Positions 1-9,209 of a stretch of 64,000 bases of DNA are shown one piece after another. The DNA comes from Globisporangium splendens (lineage: Eukaryota > Oomycota > Peronosporomycetes > Pythiales > Pythiaceae). Both the position numbers and the translations under genes were made by a program. The first letter of the stretch is position 1; each line of letters opens with the position of its first letter. The notes beneath the pieces were generated by a model, which was given only the letters and a program-made list of their open reading frames with translations, ran no database searches and was not told where the DNA came from. The stretch spans positions 1-64,000 of the forward strand of contig VFIW01000072.1 of assembly GCA_006386115.1 (NCBI GenBank). Reading direction: 5' to 3'.

Positions 1-26
1 TTTTCTCCCACACAAAGTAAGCCTGC

Positions 27-65
27 GAGAGAGAGAGAAACACACACACACACACACACACACTC
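27..65. repeat. GA/CA microsatellite
   Basis: A short GA run followed by an uninterrupted CA run of about 12 units. It is simple-sequence DNA with no coding role visible. Confidence 0.85.
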
Positions 66-127
66 ACTCAACAGAATGGGGAAAGCACGCTACCGTCGTA
101 ATCTCAAATACAGGTCCCTTCATTTTT

Positions 128-252
128 AGCCAATGGAGTAGTAGATAAATTGCATTTTGGCCAGTGAGATCGTGCTGTTTGTGGGAGAAGGGATTTTGAT
201 TTGTGTTTTGCGCCAATGATTGGGTTGTACGACAGTATTTTAGCCAATGATC
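128..252. promoter_or_regulatory. cluster of CCAAT boxes
   Basis: Three forward CCAAT pentamers (130-134, 213-217, 244-248) and one inverted ATTGG (219-223) lie within 120 bp. Two share the longer context TTTTAGCCAATG, which recurs in the DnaJ promoter near 13490. Such clusters are typical NF-Y sites. Which gene they would serve is unclear, as no convincing start codon follows on either strand. Confidence 0.3.
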
Positions 253-1749
253 GCGGTCTGTAGCTCCTTGGAGAAAAGAGGAAGGCTGGTTAAGTGCGCG
301 CTAGCTGCTTTTTACTGGATGCTGAGCTTGCCAAAGTGCGGTTGAACTCACAAGCTCGCTCATTCCTTTCGGAGGGTGACGTCGAGGGCGTCGTTGCCAT
401 CGAATGGAGCTCCGTCGCATAGGACGGAGGCGCTTGTCCATGCGGAAACGCTCAAGATTCAAGCAAAGCACTGGTCTCTGCGGCGCGGCGCTATCTGGTG
501 AAGCTCATGGCGACGTCGCGACGACAATAGATCAACTGAATGATGGAAAAATGATTTGACGAGCGGTTCTGTGGGACATCAAGTCTACTGTCAGCGTTCG
601 CGGTGTCGTTGCGAGTTGGACTGAAAGAACCAGCAAAATGTTCGTTTTTGAGTTGCGTTCGGTTGGTAAGCGTCATGGATGCCAACACGTGATCCCCAAT
701 GGTCTCATTTCGACTCCCCATGGTTCTGCAGATAGGGGTGAATGCTGACAGCTCGGCACAGAGGTAGTCGATGGTCGGCCGAGTTCCTCACTTCAGCCTC
801 CCAAGAATTGGAGTCGACGCATGCTTGAAGGTATTCGAAGGTTTGATCCCTGAACTGGACAATTGGATCCAAAGTCGTGCATGGCACACCCATCGAAAAC
901 CAGCCTTCATCCGGTTGAAAAAGAAGTGTCCAAGGTTTTGCGCGCGATTCTGAGCGAGTTGGCGACCAACTAGGCGAGCCGCATGAAGAAGCAAACATGA
1001 GAAAGTTTGCTGGCTACGTAACAAGGACAGACAGCGAGCGCACACACTAAACTCATGCAATCAGAATCCATTCGAGCCAGCATTGTGCGCAGCGTCAAAG
1101 CAATGCTGTTGTACGCGACAATGTTATTTCAGTGGGGTATCATAATGTTATTCGTGCTGCATGCGGCGAAGAAATGTGCTGGTGGTTGTCCAAGTTTGGC
1201 GTTGTGTGTGAATGGAAACCCTTTGCTGTCTGTGTATCCATCCTACGTGCCTGAGCAAGAAGAAACAAGTACGCAGCCATGAACGAGAGTTACATGCGCG
1301 TTTTTCTTGCCCTCTGAAGTGAAAAATCATACGCAAACTACAGTACTATATTGTTGAAGGTGTTCCGCCAAATCCGATGGCTTGCTGAGACCAACTTTGA
1401 ATCTTCCTACATCACACAAACATGGAAAAATCCCGCTCGCATCGGATAGATGCAAAATCTGATGCAATGTCGCGTTCTGATTTTAAAGCCTTCGTAACTT
1501 GAAGCGCTCTTAATCAATTCGCAGTGTCTTATTTACTCAGCTTCGAAAGTGACTAACCCAGGTGAAGAATGTCGTCGCCACCAATGACGTCAACGCCGCA
1601 TAGTTGGCCGTTTTCACTATCCAAGAAAAAATAGCATCTTAAAGTCTAGTGTAGCATTGGTGATTGATATATTGTTGATCACGGTCTATGTGTGGTGTCT
1701 GGTTCTCTCGCCTGCCACCACTTTTTTTCCTCTCTTTCTCCGTTTCCGT
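253..1749. other. no supported gene
   Basis: Only short overlapping open frames of under 100 codons occur on both strands, without recognisable domains or convincing splice structure. It may hold UTRs of the neighbouring minus-strand gene or of a gene beyond the left edge. Confidence 0.5.
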
Positions 1750-2175
1750 TTACTGGAACGCGCTCTGCTGCTTGCACTGGTTCAACGCGTCCAAGTAGAA
1801 CTGGCACGCCGAGATGTCGTTGGCCTTGGTGTTGAGGCAGTCCATGAACGCCTTCTGGTCCTGGACGCACATCGCCGCCGCGTTCGAGGTCGCCACTGGC
1901 GCAGCGACTGGGACCGCCGCAGGCGCCTGCTTGTCGTCCGAGCTGAGCGAGTCCACGACCGAGTTGACGGCGTGACGCGCGATGGCGCTACCCGTTCCGA
2001 AGGCCATACCTTCGGCGACGGTGCCGAGCAGACCGCCCATCATACCGCCTCCGCTGCTGCTCTGCACTGGCGCAGGCACTGGTGCCGACTGGACCGCGAC
2101 TGGAGTTGGCGCTGGCTGCTTGGCTGGGGAGGCTGGCGCCTTGCGCGCTGGCGTGGAACGACGGGAGCGGGCCAT
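1750..2175 (-). CDS. CHCHD2/CHCHD10 (MIX17)-like twin-CX9C protein, copy 1
   Basis: Predicted 141-residue mitochondrial intermembrane-space protein. The C-terminal CHCH domain has C103, C113, C124 and C134 in two exact C-x9-C helices, the signature oxidised by the Mia40/Erv1 relay. The basic, Ala/Pro-rich N-terminus and the Gly/Ala-rich hydrophobic segment around residues 45-72 are family features. The start MARSRR is chosen because an upstream in-frame extension looks like leader sequence. Family members act at the MICOS/respiratory-chain interface and as stress-responsive regulators; the exact role here is inferred. A paralogue lies 1.7 kb away on the same strand. Confidence 0.88.
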   Translation of the reverse strand: MARSRRSTPARKAPASPAKQPAPTPVAVQSAPVPAPVQSSSGGGMMGGLLGTVAEGMAFGTGSAIARHAVNSVVDSLSSDDKQAPAAVPVAAPVATSNAAAMCVQDQKAFMDCLNTKANDISACQFYLDALNQCKQQSAFQ

Positions 2176-2932
2176 TGCAATGTGCGAGTCTTGTAGGCTT
2201 GAATGTGGGATCTGAAGCAAAAGCGAATATGAGCCACCGACTGACTCGTTCGCATTGAGGTGGTTTGTGCGATGTGAGTCAAGGGGTCAACATTCCTGCG
2301 AAATGTACCAACATTCTTGTCTAGCGTCAACAAGTCAGAAACAATGGAAGGGACTACAATGCTGGTGCTTCTGTGTTGGGACTGCTTTCTCAAGCCATAC
2401 GCCAGGAATCTTGGAGTGTTCTGATCTGCGTCTTCCTGTCCTTAGCAACAGAATGCGAGCGCCTTTCGATTTGTGCGTTCGAAATAGAGCAGGATGCGCG
2501 ATTGGCTCGCGGTTTGAATCGTTGGACGAAAGCATTTTCCTCTGAAACGGACGGAGCTGAAGGAGAGAAACCACCAAACAACTTGTTGCTGAGAGGAACG
2601 AAAGGCGAAGATGCAGTCCGTTCCTATTTTGTATCGTATTGACTAGAGAATGCAGCAACGAGGGTGCCGAACGGGATCAATCGATTCACTTTCAGGCATC
2701 TTCCGAGTACGTCACCAACCCGAGTTCACGCGTCCAAGAGCTTGAAAAAGTGGGCAGGCTCATGTATTTGCTGCCAATGGTACGTGCAATGCACGAGTGA
2801 GTTGGCGCTCTCTGCGTAACTTTTATAGCTTGCTTTCGGTTTTTATTCATTTGCGTGAAAAAGGGATCGTTTGAGCGTTCCGGTGGTAGCGATGCGACGC
2901 GCAAACTCTGCAAAGCCTCACGCAATTACTCC
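2176..2932. other. intergenic, no supported gene
   Basis: About 750 bp upstream of the first CHCH gene. Short open frames on both strands overlap each other and match nothing recognisable. It presumably holds the promoter of the minus-strand gene. Confidence 0.45.
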
Positions 2933-3382
2933 ATGAATGATCCAGTTTGTATGTCAGCTCCTGCTTCCGAAGACGTGGACGCGATTCGCCAGCGGGTGCG
3001 AGCGCGTATCGTGAAGAGGATCCACGAGCTCGAGCAACAACGCGACGGCAGTGCTGAACTGCCTCATGACTACTATCATTGCCAAGAATCACCCCAAGCG
3101 GTTGCTCGACCTTTGAATAATGACGCGGAGAAAGCGCTGGAGCATCTTCGCCGCGATGTGATCGGCGTCGCTGCACAGATCCTAGAGCAGTGTCTACAAC
3201 ATCAACGGCGGAGTCCGTATTCAAATGTTGTCGTTGATTACACCCTCGAACTCCGGCTTGTGCACCGCATGCTAACTAGAGCGAACTGCTTGCGCTCCAA
3301 CCACAGTTGTCTGTATCGAGTGCCGCTGCAGTTGCCAACAGCAATCATCTTTATGGCAGGCCAGGTTAGCATAGCGCATTAA
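2933..3382 (+). CDS. hypothetical protein
   Basis: Open frame of 149 codons starting MNDPVCMSAP. The first 90 residues look protein-like, with a charged helical stretch (VRARIVKRIHELEQQRD) and a second helix around EKALEHLRRDVIG. The last 50 residues are less convincing, so an intron or a frame exit may be missed near 3210. No known domain is recognised. It stands alone between the two CHCH genes on the opposite strand. It could be a chance frame. Confidence 0.3.
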   Translation: MNDPVCMSAPASEDVDAIRQRVRARIVKRIHELEQQRDGSAELPHDYYHCQESPQAVARPLNNDAEKALEHLRRDVIGVAAQILEQCLQHQRRSPYSNVVVDYTLELRLVHRMLTRANCLRSNHSCLYRVPLQLPTAIIFMAGQVSIAH

Positions 3383-3887
3383 CTCGTAACGCATCCTGCT
3401 TCAAATTCAACAGCAACAATAACACAAACGATCACGGTCGACCAAGTTGGATCCCGCGAGTCAAACTGACGCGTTAACGACGACCAGGTACAAGCACAGT
3501 CTTTTCGCTTGTACTCATTTACGTAGATTTGTTTCGGGGAAGCTAGCTAAAAGATGAGTTTTGTTTCTCTCTCCAGCGACACGATCGCAAGCAAATGTAT
3601 TCTGCCAGCTTTTACGCGCAAGGTTTCCTTATCAGCAAGATTAGCACGCAAATGGACACGGATTCCTCGAGACACGAACGAACCGCAAGACGCGCCGCCG
3701 TCACTCTGTGCGTGCAACCATCGAGAGGGATGAACACGCGATTGGATGCAGGAAGACAGACGGCAAGACGGGAGGGAGGTCGACTTCTGGAATCCGAGTC
3801 CTCAGAAATAAATAGTTTTCCCTCCCGATTCGTATCATGTGCGCTGTTGAGTGGATGGATGCAATCGAACGACGAGGCTTTACTCGT
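3383..3887. other. intergenic, no supported gene
   Basis: About 500 bp downstream of the second CHCH gene. Only short low-complexity frames are present. Confidence 0.45.
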
Positions 3888-4274
3888 TTACTGAGACTCC
3901 CGCTCGTGTCTGCACTGGTTCAACATCTCCTGGTACGATTGGCACGCGGAGATATCGTTGCACGTCTTGCTCAGGCAATCCATAAACGCTTTCTTCTGAT
4001 CCGAGCACACATCCGACGGGTTCGCACTCGCGGACTGCGCAGCGGAACAATGGCCATCGCCACTAGAGGCCACTGCGCTAACGACAGCACGCGCGACGGC
4101 ACTACCCGTGCCAAACGCCATTCCCTCCGCAACGGCGCCGACTAAAGTGCCTCTAATGTTGTTGCTGTTGCGGGCGTGCGTTGCAACGGCAGCACCTGCA
4201 GATTCAGCAGTGGCGGCAGACGGAGATGGCTTTCTCATGGAGCTGGATGCGCTGGGACGATGGGAACGAGCCAT
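3888..4274 (-). CDS. CHCHD2/CHCHD10 (MIX17)-like twin-CX9C protein, copy 2
   Basis: Predicted 128-residue paralogue of the 1750-2175 gene. It shares the MARS N-terminus, the segment GAVAEGMAFGTGSAVAR (about residues 46-62) and a CHCH domain with C90, C100, C111 and C121 in twin C-x9-C spacing. Two additional cysteines (C76 and C105) are absent from copy 1. Same strand and length class indicate local duplication followed by divergence. Expected location is the mitochondrial intermembrane space after Mia40-dependent oxidation. The start is the MARS methionine shared with copy 1. Confidence 0.85.
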   Translation of the reverse strand: MARSHRPSASSSMRKPSPSAATAESAGAAVATHARNSNNIRGTLVGAVAEGMAFGTGSAVARAVVSAVASSGDGHCSAAQSASANPSDVCSDQKKAFMDCLSKTCNDISACQSYQEMLNQCRHERESQ

Positions 4275-5196
4275 TTCTTTGGAGTAGTGAGTTGGAGGAC
4301 TAAGACTAGAGCTCTGTTGGCGTCTCGGAGGCTTGGTCAATAGCACGCAAATGAGATTCTGGTGAGCATTTTGGGCAGATGGCGCAACAAGCAGCTCTGC
4401 TCGGCTCACCAATTACGCCATGTGATTGGTCAATGGTGGCAACGACTATCACTCGGACGAAAGGCAACTGTGACACCTGCAGAGGATCCGCTTGCGACAC
4501 CAGAGCGGCGTCCATTATCTTTTATCAGCACGCAGATGGGCGATCTGCGATGCGAGTTGGCGATTGAGGTCGTGGGAAGGGACGGGAGAATCCACTGTTC
4601 AGTTAGGTCTGCGACTCACGTCATTGAATGTACCTCAGTCGTTTCGGGAGTACGTTGCGCAAGGTCTCACACCCAAAGTGACCGCATCTTCTCGCCACTG
4701 AGTGCTGGTTTCGTCAATAGTGCAGAAGAAATCGCGTTGACTACTCGGACCGTTTGATGCATCACCTTGAACTGCAATCTTTGAAATTGTGAAAACTTGT
4801 CGGATTGGCTTGGTGCATTCGCAGATGAAGTGGGGTAAACACTCGAAGCAGCCAAAGACAAGGATTTGAAGGAAACAAAGCAATCGGATACACAAAAGAG
4901 TACGGGCATGCATGCATTAAGATTGCCAGCCCACAGTTTTCGTTATTTCATATGCCACACATAGCCCGCGTTTCGTTTTCTCGTCCTGGCGTTGGCACCC
5001 TCGCTCGTAGTTGTTAAATAGAAAGGAAGAAGCCCCCCAACGCACGCAAAAAAATCACAAGTCAGCAATGGCCACGTGCAAAAATCGCCGCCTCACATCG
5101 CCGGAAAAACCAACGGCTCTCCACAATTTCACAGTCAATTTGCTCTCGGTCAGCGTTGACTTTGTTGCAGCGGGCTCACCATTATCGTATGTACAT
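4275..5196. other. intergenic, no supported gene
   Basis: About 920 bp between the second CHCH gene and the 3' end of the first HSF-type gene. Open frames here have no recognisable motif. Confidence 0.45.
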
Positions 5197-6933
5197 TTAG
5201 ACTTCAAATTCGCCCACGCGTCGGAAAGAATCGATCGACGACGACATGAGCAGCCGCCACAGGTCATCCTCATGTGGGTTCGCACGAGGTGCAACAGTAG
5301 CAGCACCACCACTTGCCTTCGCAAACAGGGGATTTGACGTCGTAGGCGCACTACCAGTAGCACCAGCAGAAGTTGTTGTTGTTGCTGTTTTCGCAAAGAG
5401 CGGATTGGACGTCGCAGTGGCAGTGGCGGCACTGGACGAAGGCTTGGTGAACAGCGGATTCACAGACGCTGGTTTGGCAAATAGCGGATTCAATGACACT
5501 GCTGCTTTCGGGGGAGCTACTGGGTTTGATGCTCGCGTCGTCGTCGTCTTTGCCGCAAACAACGGATTCAAAGGCTTCTTTTGGACTGTGGACGGCTGTG
5601 TATTTGTGGCGTCCACGCCATATGTCGTGCTCACGGATGACGTCCCCACATTCGTAGTGGCTGCCGCTGCTCCACGCGTAAATTTCTTTCGCTGCTCTTC
5701 GAGTCGCTCGCGTTCGTCGAGGATAATTTTGAGCCGTTGCTGAGGCGTCTGGCCGTCAATCATCGCGCTTTTCACGCGGTCAATAGACGACGCGACGAGC
5801 AGATTCCATATACTGTCCTCGTTGTCGTCGTCATCTCCTGTACTTTGATCACTGAACAGTGGGTTCGAGCTCCAGGTGCTACCCCCGTTGCTCGTGGAAG
5901 CTCCTGCTGGCGGCATGCCCGACGTCGACGATGCCATCAGCATGGCGAGTAGATTGGCCGACACCGACACGTTGCCGTTCTTGTCGACGCTCGTCTTGAT
6001 GTCATTATTGTCTTGAGCACCAACAGGGGCTGTGCCATTGGATGCTTGCATGGGATCCGTTGTCCCGGTCGTCGACGTCGACGCGAGGAAGAAGAGCGCG
6101 GATCGAAACAGATCGTCCGAGAACATCGGAGGCTCCGTCAACGACCTACTGCTTCGTACAGTAGCTGCAATTTGCTGCTGCTGCTGCGCTGGGTTGCTGG
6201 CTGTCGCTGCTGCCTGCGTCATCTTGGTCAAGTAGCTGATTGGTTCCGGGAGATCTGAGCTGCAGGGCAACAGGCCGCTTTCTGCGAGCCGCGCAAATGA
6301 GAGCACGCCAGCATCAGGCTCGTTCGAGAACAGCGGATTCGTATTGGCGACACCAGTAGTTCGCGAATTATGGACACCACCGCCGTTGGCAGTTGCTGTG
6401 TTTGTGACAGTCACAGTCAGCGGCGGCTCCATGCGCAGCCGCTTGTTTGGCTGCAGCGCATTGTTATTATCACTGCCACCAGCAGTAGCGCTTGGACTGA
6501 TGCGCTTGATGCCGCTGATACTGCCGGCGCTCAGCGTCACCGTGAGCGGCGACGGCGCTCTCGTCGGCACTTGCAGCACCCCATTGCTCACTGCTGACGG
6601 CACTACCGTCGCGGCTTTCCGCTTGGGCTTCGGCACACGCTTGATGAGACTGAGCTGGCCGGGACAGCCCTGCAAAAAGTGGTCGTGGCGGTACACCTCG
6701 CGCGTCTCGTTGTCCTCGCACTCGAGCTGCTCGAAGCCGTGGTCCACGAGCTGCTGGCGGAACGCGCAGAGGCGGCCGCGGAAGTAGCGCGGCAGCACGC
6801 GCTCGTTGAGCTGCTCGGCGTCGTGGATCGAGAACGACCGGCCCGCGGGGTCCCAGCTGATGATCGCGTCGCTCTCGAGGTCCAGGATCCGGTAGAGTTT
6901 GCGCACGAAGCCCGTGGCGATGCCCGCGGCCAT
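5197..6933 (-). CDS. HSF-type DNA-binding transcription factor, large paralogue
   Basis: Predicted 578-residue nuclear regulator. The N-terminal HSF-type winged helix covers about residues 7-100 (FVRKLYRILD at the start, VLPRYFRG before the recognition helix) and is followed by a basic stretch PKPKRK. The recognition-helix region reads CAFRQQLVDHGF instead of the canonical SFVRQLNMYGF, so base contacts are probably altered. No clear leucine-zipper trimerisation region is seen. The long Ser/Thr/Asn-rich tail has seven NPLF tetrapeptides and acidic-hydrophobic blocks (EDSIWNLLVASS, EDDLWRLLMSSS) like the AHA activation motifs of plant class A HSFs. The start is the first ATG of the frame (MAAGIATG). 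A shorter paralogue lies upstream on the same strand. Confidence 0.85.
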   Translation of the reverse strand: MAAGIATGFVRKLYRILDLESDAIISWDPAGRSFSIHDAEQLNERVLPRYFRGRLCAFRQQLVDHGFEQLECEDNETREVYRHDHFLQGCPGQLSLIKRVPKPKRKAATVVPSAVSNGVLQVPTRAPSPLTVTLSAGSISGIKRISPSATAGGSDNNNALQPNKRLRMEPPLTVTVTNTATANGGGVHNSRTTGVANTNPLFSNEPDAGVLSFARLAESGLLPCSSDLPEPISYLTKMTQAAATASNPAQQQQQIAATVRSSRSLTEPPMFSDDLFRSALFFLASTSTTGTTDPMQASNGTAPVGAQDNNDIKTSVDKNGNVSVSANLLAMLMASSTSGMPPAGASTSNGGSTWSSNPLFSDQSTGDDDDNEDSIWNLLVASSIDRVKSAMIDGQTPQQRLKIILDERERLEEQRKKFTRGAAAATTNVGTSSVSTTYGVDATNTQPSTVQKKPLNPLFAAKTTTTRASNPVAPPKAAVSLNPLFAKPASVNPLFTKPSSSAATATATSNPLFAKTATTTTSAGATGSAPTTSNPLFAKASGGAATVAPRANPHEDDLWRLLMSSSIDSFRRVGEFEV

Positions 6934-8195
6934 CGTTCTTGCTGGCAACAGAGAAGCGTGAGTGAGGGTGCGTTGTATAAGTTCGTGTGGGTTCGCTGCT
7001 AATACTCGAGTTCAGTATGGAGCGGATGGCGCTGTGATGAGGAAAGACCGCTGCGAAAGAGTTGTGAGTGGTGGAAAGTGGAGGATAGTGATATGGGATT
7101 GGTTGAAAATGGGGTGTTGTTGTGGAGAGAGAGGGGGACAACGACATGCATTCCTTGTGAAGGTCAACTTTATTTACCTGTTTGTATTACGTTGAACCTC
7201 TTATTCTGCATGATAAGTTAAAGTTTTCGCGTATACTGTTTATTACAGGAGATAAACCTTTGCACTCACCACAAGAGGCAGAGCGGCTTCTTTTCAAAGA
7301 ATGAAGCATCAGGGCAACGCCACATGCTCCCATGCGTCCTCTGCTCACTGTGCGAGTCTTTCTTTCCTGGCGCTTTCGTTCGCGTCGACACACGGCATGC
7401 ATGTCCAGCCAGACGCATGTGGTAAAGCCACGTGATCCGTGAACTGGAGCCATCCTGCTTCTGCGAGTGGTGGATACATGTTGACATGGTGGCTTCACGA
7501 AGAGCTCATTTCGTTCATCAATCTCGCTATTCGAAACGGAGCGCGCACACTAGATGTGCTGCCACAATGTGTTGGGGCGGACGATGTACTGGATTGCTTC
7601 ATGGTTACCACTAGCGCCTGCTTGCTCTTACTGTTGGCTACGACAGAGATATGCACCACTAACACAAAAACAACTTGGTCAACTGCGGCAGCGGGTCTTC
7701 TTCTGGTTTCCAATCGTCGGCTCGGAGCTGGAGTTGCTCGATTTGTTGTGTTCGTTTTCCTTGTATATGCTTGGTGTTTGGTTTGCTTGTTTTTCTTCAT
7801 ATGTAGATATGTTTGACGTGTATCAGGTCACTTCGTCTGGAGGCTTGCATGCTTGTCCTGGGAGACGAATGGGTTGTTTCTGCGTGTCGGTGGTCGGGTG
7901 TCTACTTCTTTTTTTTCTGTTGTTGTCATGCAGGATACTGGTTCATACAAACATGGAAGCGGGTGCTGAGATGCAAGAGGCACCGCCTTCGTGTCGCGTC
8001 GATCGTCGGGTTCGCGCGGAGGATGGAGAGTTGGGGATGCAGTGCATGCAGAAATGCGCACATGCTGTCGCTCGACAAGTGACAAGTGCGGTCGAAATGC
8101 TTCGTGATTGAAGTACTGATTGTGCTGGGACTAAGTTTGAACTGGGACTGGGTATGCTCTTCAAAGGGTGTGCTTCACAGCTTTGCGCTTCCCTG
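6934..8195. other. intergenic between HSF paralogues
   Basis: About 1.26 kb holding the promoter of the large HSF gene and the 3' UTR of the smaller one. Frames of up to 185 codons on the plus strand are T/G-rich, overlap one another and have no domain, so no gene is called. Confidence 0.45.
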
Positions 8196-9209
8196 TTACG
8201 TCGTCGTGCTGCTGCTCCCGAGCCACACCATCATCGAGTTGATCGTGTCGTCCGAGAACTGGTGAGTCTCGTACAAGCCCGAGGCTTTGGCCGACGCGCT
8301 CGTAGCTGCAGCTGACGACGGTCCGCGCAAGCAGACGTTCGATTTGCACGTCTCGGGGACACCGGAGGCTGCACCACACGACGTCGCAGACATGGAGTTG
8401 GTCACGAGGTTCATCAATGCGCCGAGCATGTCTTCCGAGAACGCAATGTCCGTCGTCGCTGCGATGGGATCTGCAGCGGAGCAGCCAGTAGTACCTGCAG
8501 TCGGCGTCATGAACCAGTCGCCAAAGAGTGAGTCGCTTTCGTCCGAGAACAGCGGATTCTTCTTTATGGACGCAGGCGCTGCTGGAGGCGCATTCGTGCT
8601 CGTCGAAAGGGAAGAAGAACACGCTGAGCCACTGGACAACGATAATGCACAAGTCGAAGCGACTGTAGTGGCCGTCGAGGAAGTCGACATGGCAGGAACG
8701 CTAGCAGAAGGCTGCACTACTTCCGACTTAATGTTGGCGCGTTTGAGCTCTTGCTGTGCGGATTCCTGCAACCCCGCTTTCGCGGCAGAGCGCTTGGCCG
8801 CGAGCGCAGCTTTGGTTTTCCGGTTCGAGATGCGGCGGCGCGGCAGTGGTGTGCGCGTGATCTTGCTCAGCAAGCCCGGGTACCCGCGCACAAAGTGTTC
8901 ATGGAAATAGGTGCACTGCGCGCCGTCGAGCGGCGCGACGTGCGACACAGACGACGTGACGGCGCCGATCTTCTGCTGGAAGCCGTGCTCGCGCAGCTGC
9001 TGGCGGAACGCGCAGAGCCGGCCGCGGAAGTAGCGCGGCAGCACCACCTCGTTCAGCTGCTCGTCGTCCAGGATTACGAACGACGCGCCGCTGGCGCTCC
9101 AGCGGATGATCGCCGCGTTCTCCTGGTCCAGCAGACGGTACAGTTTGCGCACAAAGCCCGTCGCGATCGCCGGGAGCGCGGCAGCAGACGTAGACGTGGG
9201 CACGAGCAT
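8196..9209 (-). CDS. HSF-type DNA-binding transcription factor, small paralogue
   Basis: Predicted 337-residue paralogue of the 5197-6933 gene. The HSF domain (about residues 15-115) begins AIATGFVRKLYRLLDQE and has the same unusual recognition helix (CAFRQQLREHGF), so the change predates the duplication. A basic segment follows (RRRISNRKTK). The tail keeps one NPLFSDE motif and two acidic-hydrophobic blocks (SEDMLGALMNLVTNS, SDDTINSMMVWLGSS). The start is MLVPTSTS, the first ATG in frame. Expected to act in the nucleus; targets are unknown, but heat-shock-element-like sites occur at the DnaJ and MLF-like genes nearby. Confidence 0.83.
   Translation of the reverse strand: MLVPTSTSAAALPAIATGFVRKLYRLLDQENAAIIRWSASGASFVILDDEQLNEVVLPRYFRGRLCAFRQQLREHGFQQKIGAVTSSVSHVAPLDGAQCTYFHEHFVRGYPGLLSKITRTPLPRRRISNRKTKAALAAKRSAAKAGLQESAQQELKRANIKSEVVQPSASVPAMSTSSTATTVASTCALSLSSGSACSSSLSTSTNAPPAAPASIKKNPLFSDESDSLFGDWFMTPTAGTTGCSAADPIAATTDIAFSEDMLGALMNLVTNSMSATSCGAASGVPETCKSNVCLRGPSSAAATSASAKASGLYETHQFSDDTINSMMVWLGSSSTTT

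Noticed and set aside
1657..2196. 179-codon plus-strand open frame
   Set aside because: It is the antisense shadow of the CHCH gene at 1750-2175; Arg/Leu/Trp-rich composition typical of a reversed GC-rich gene.
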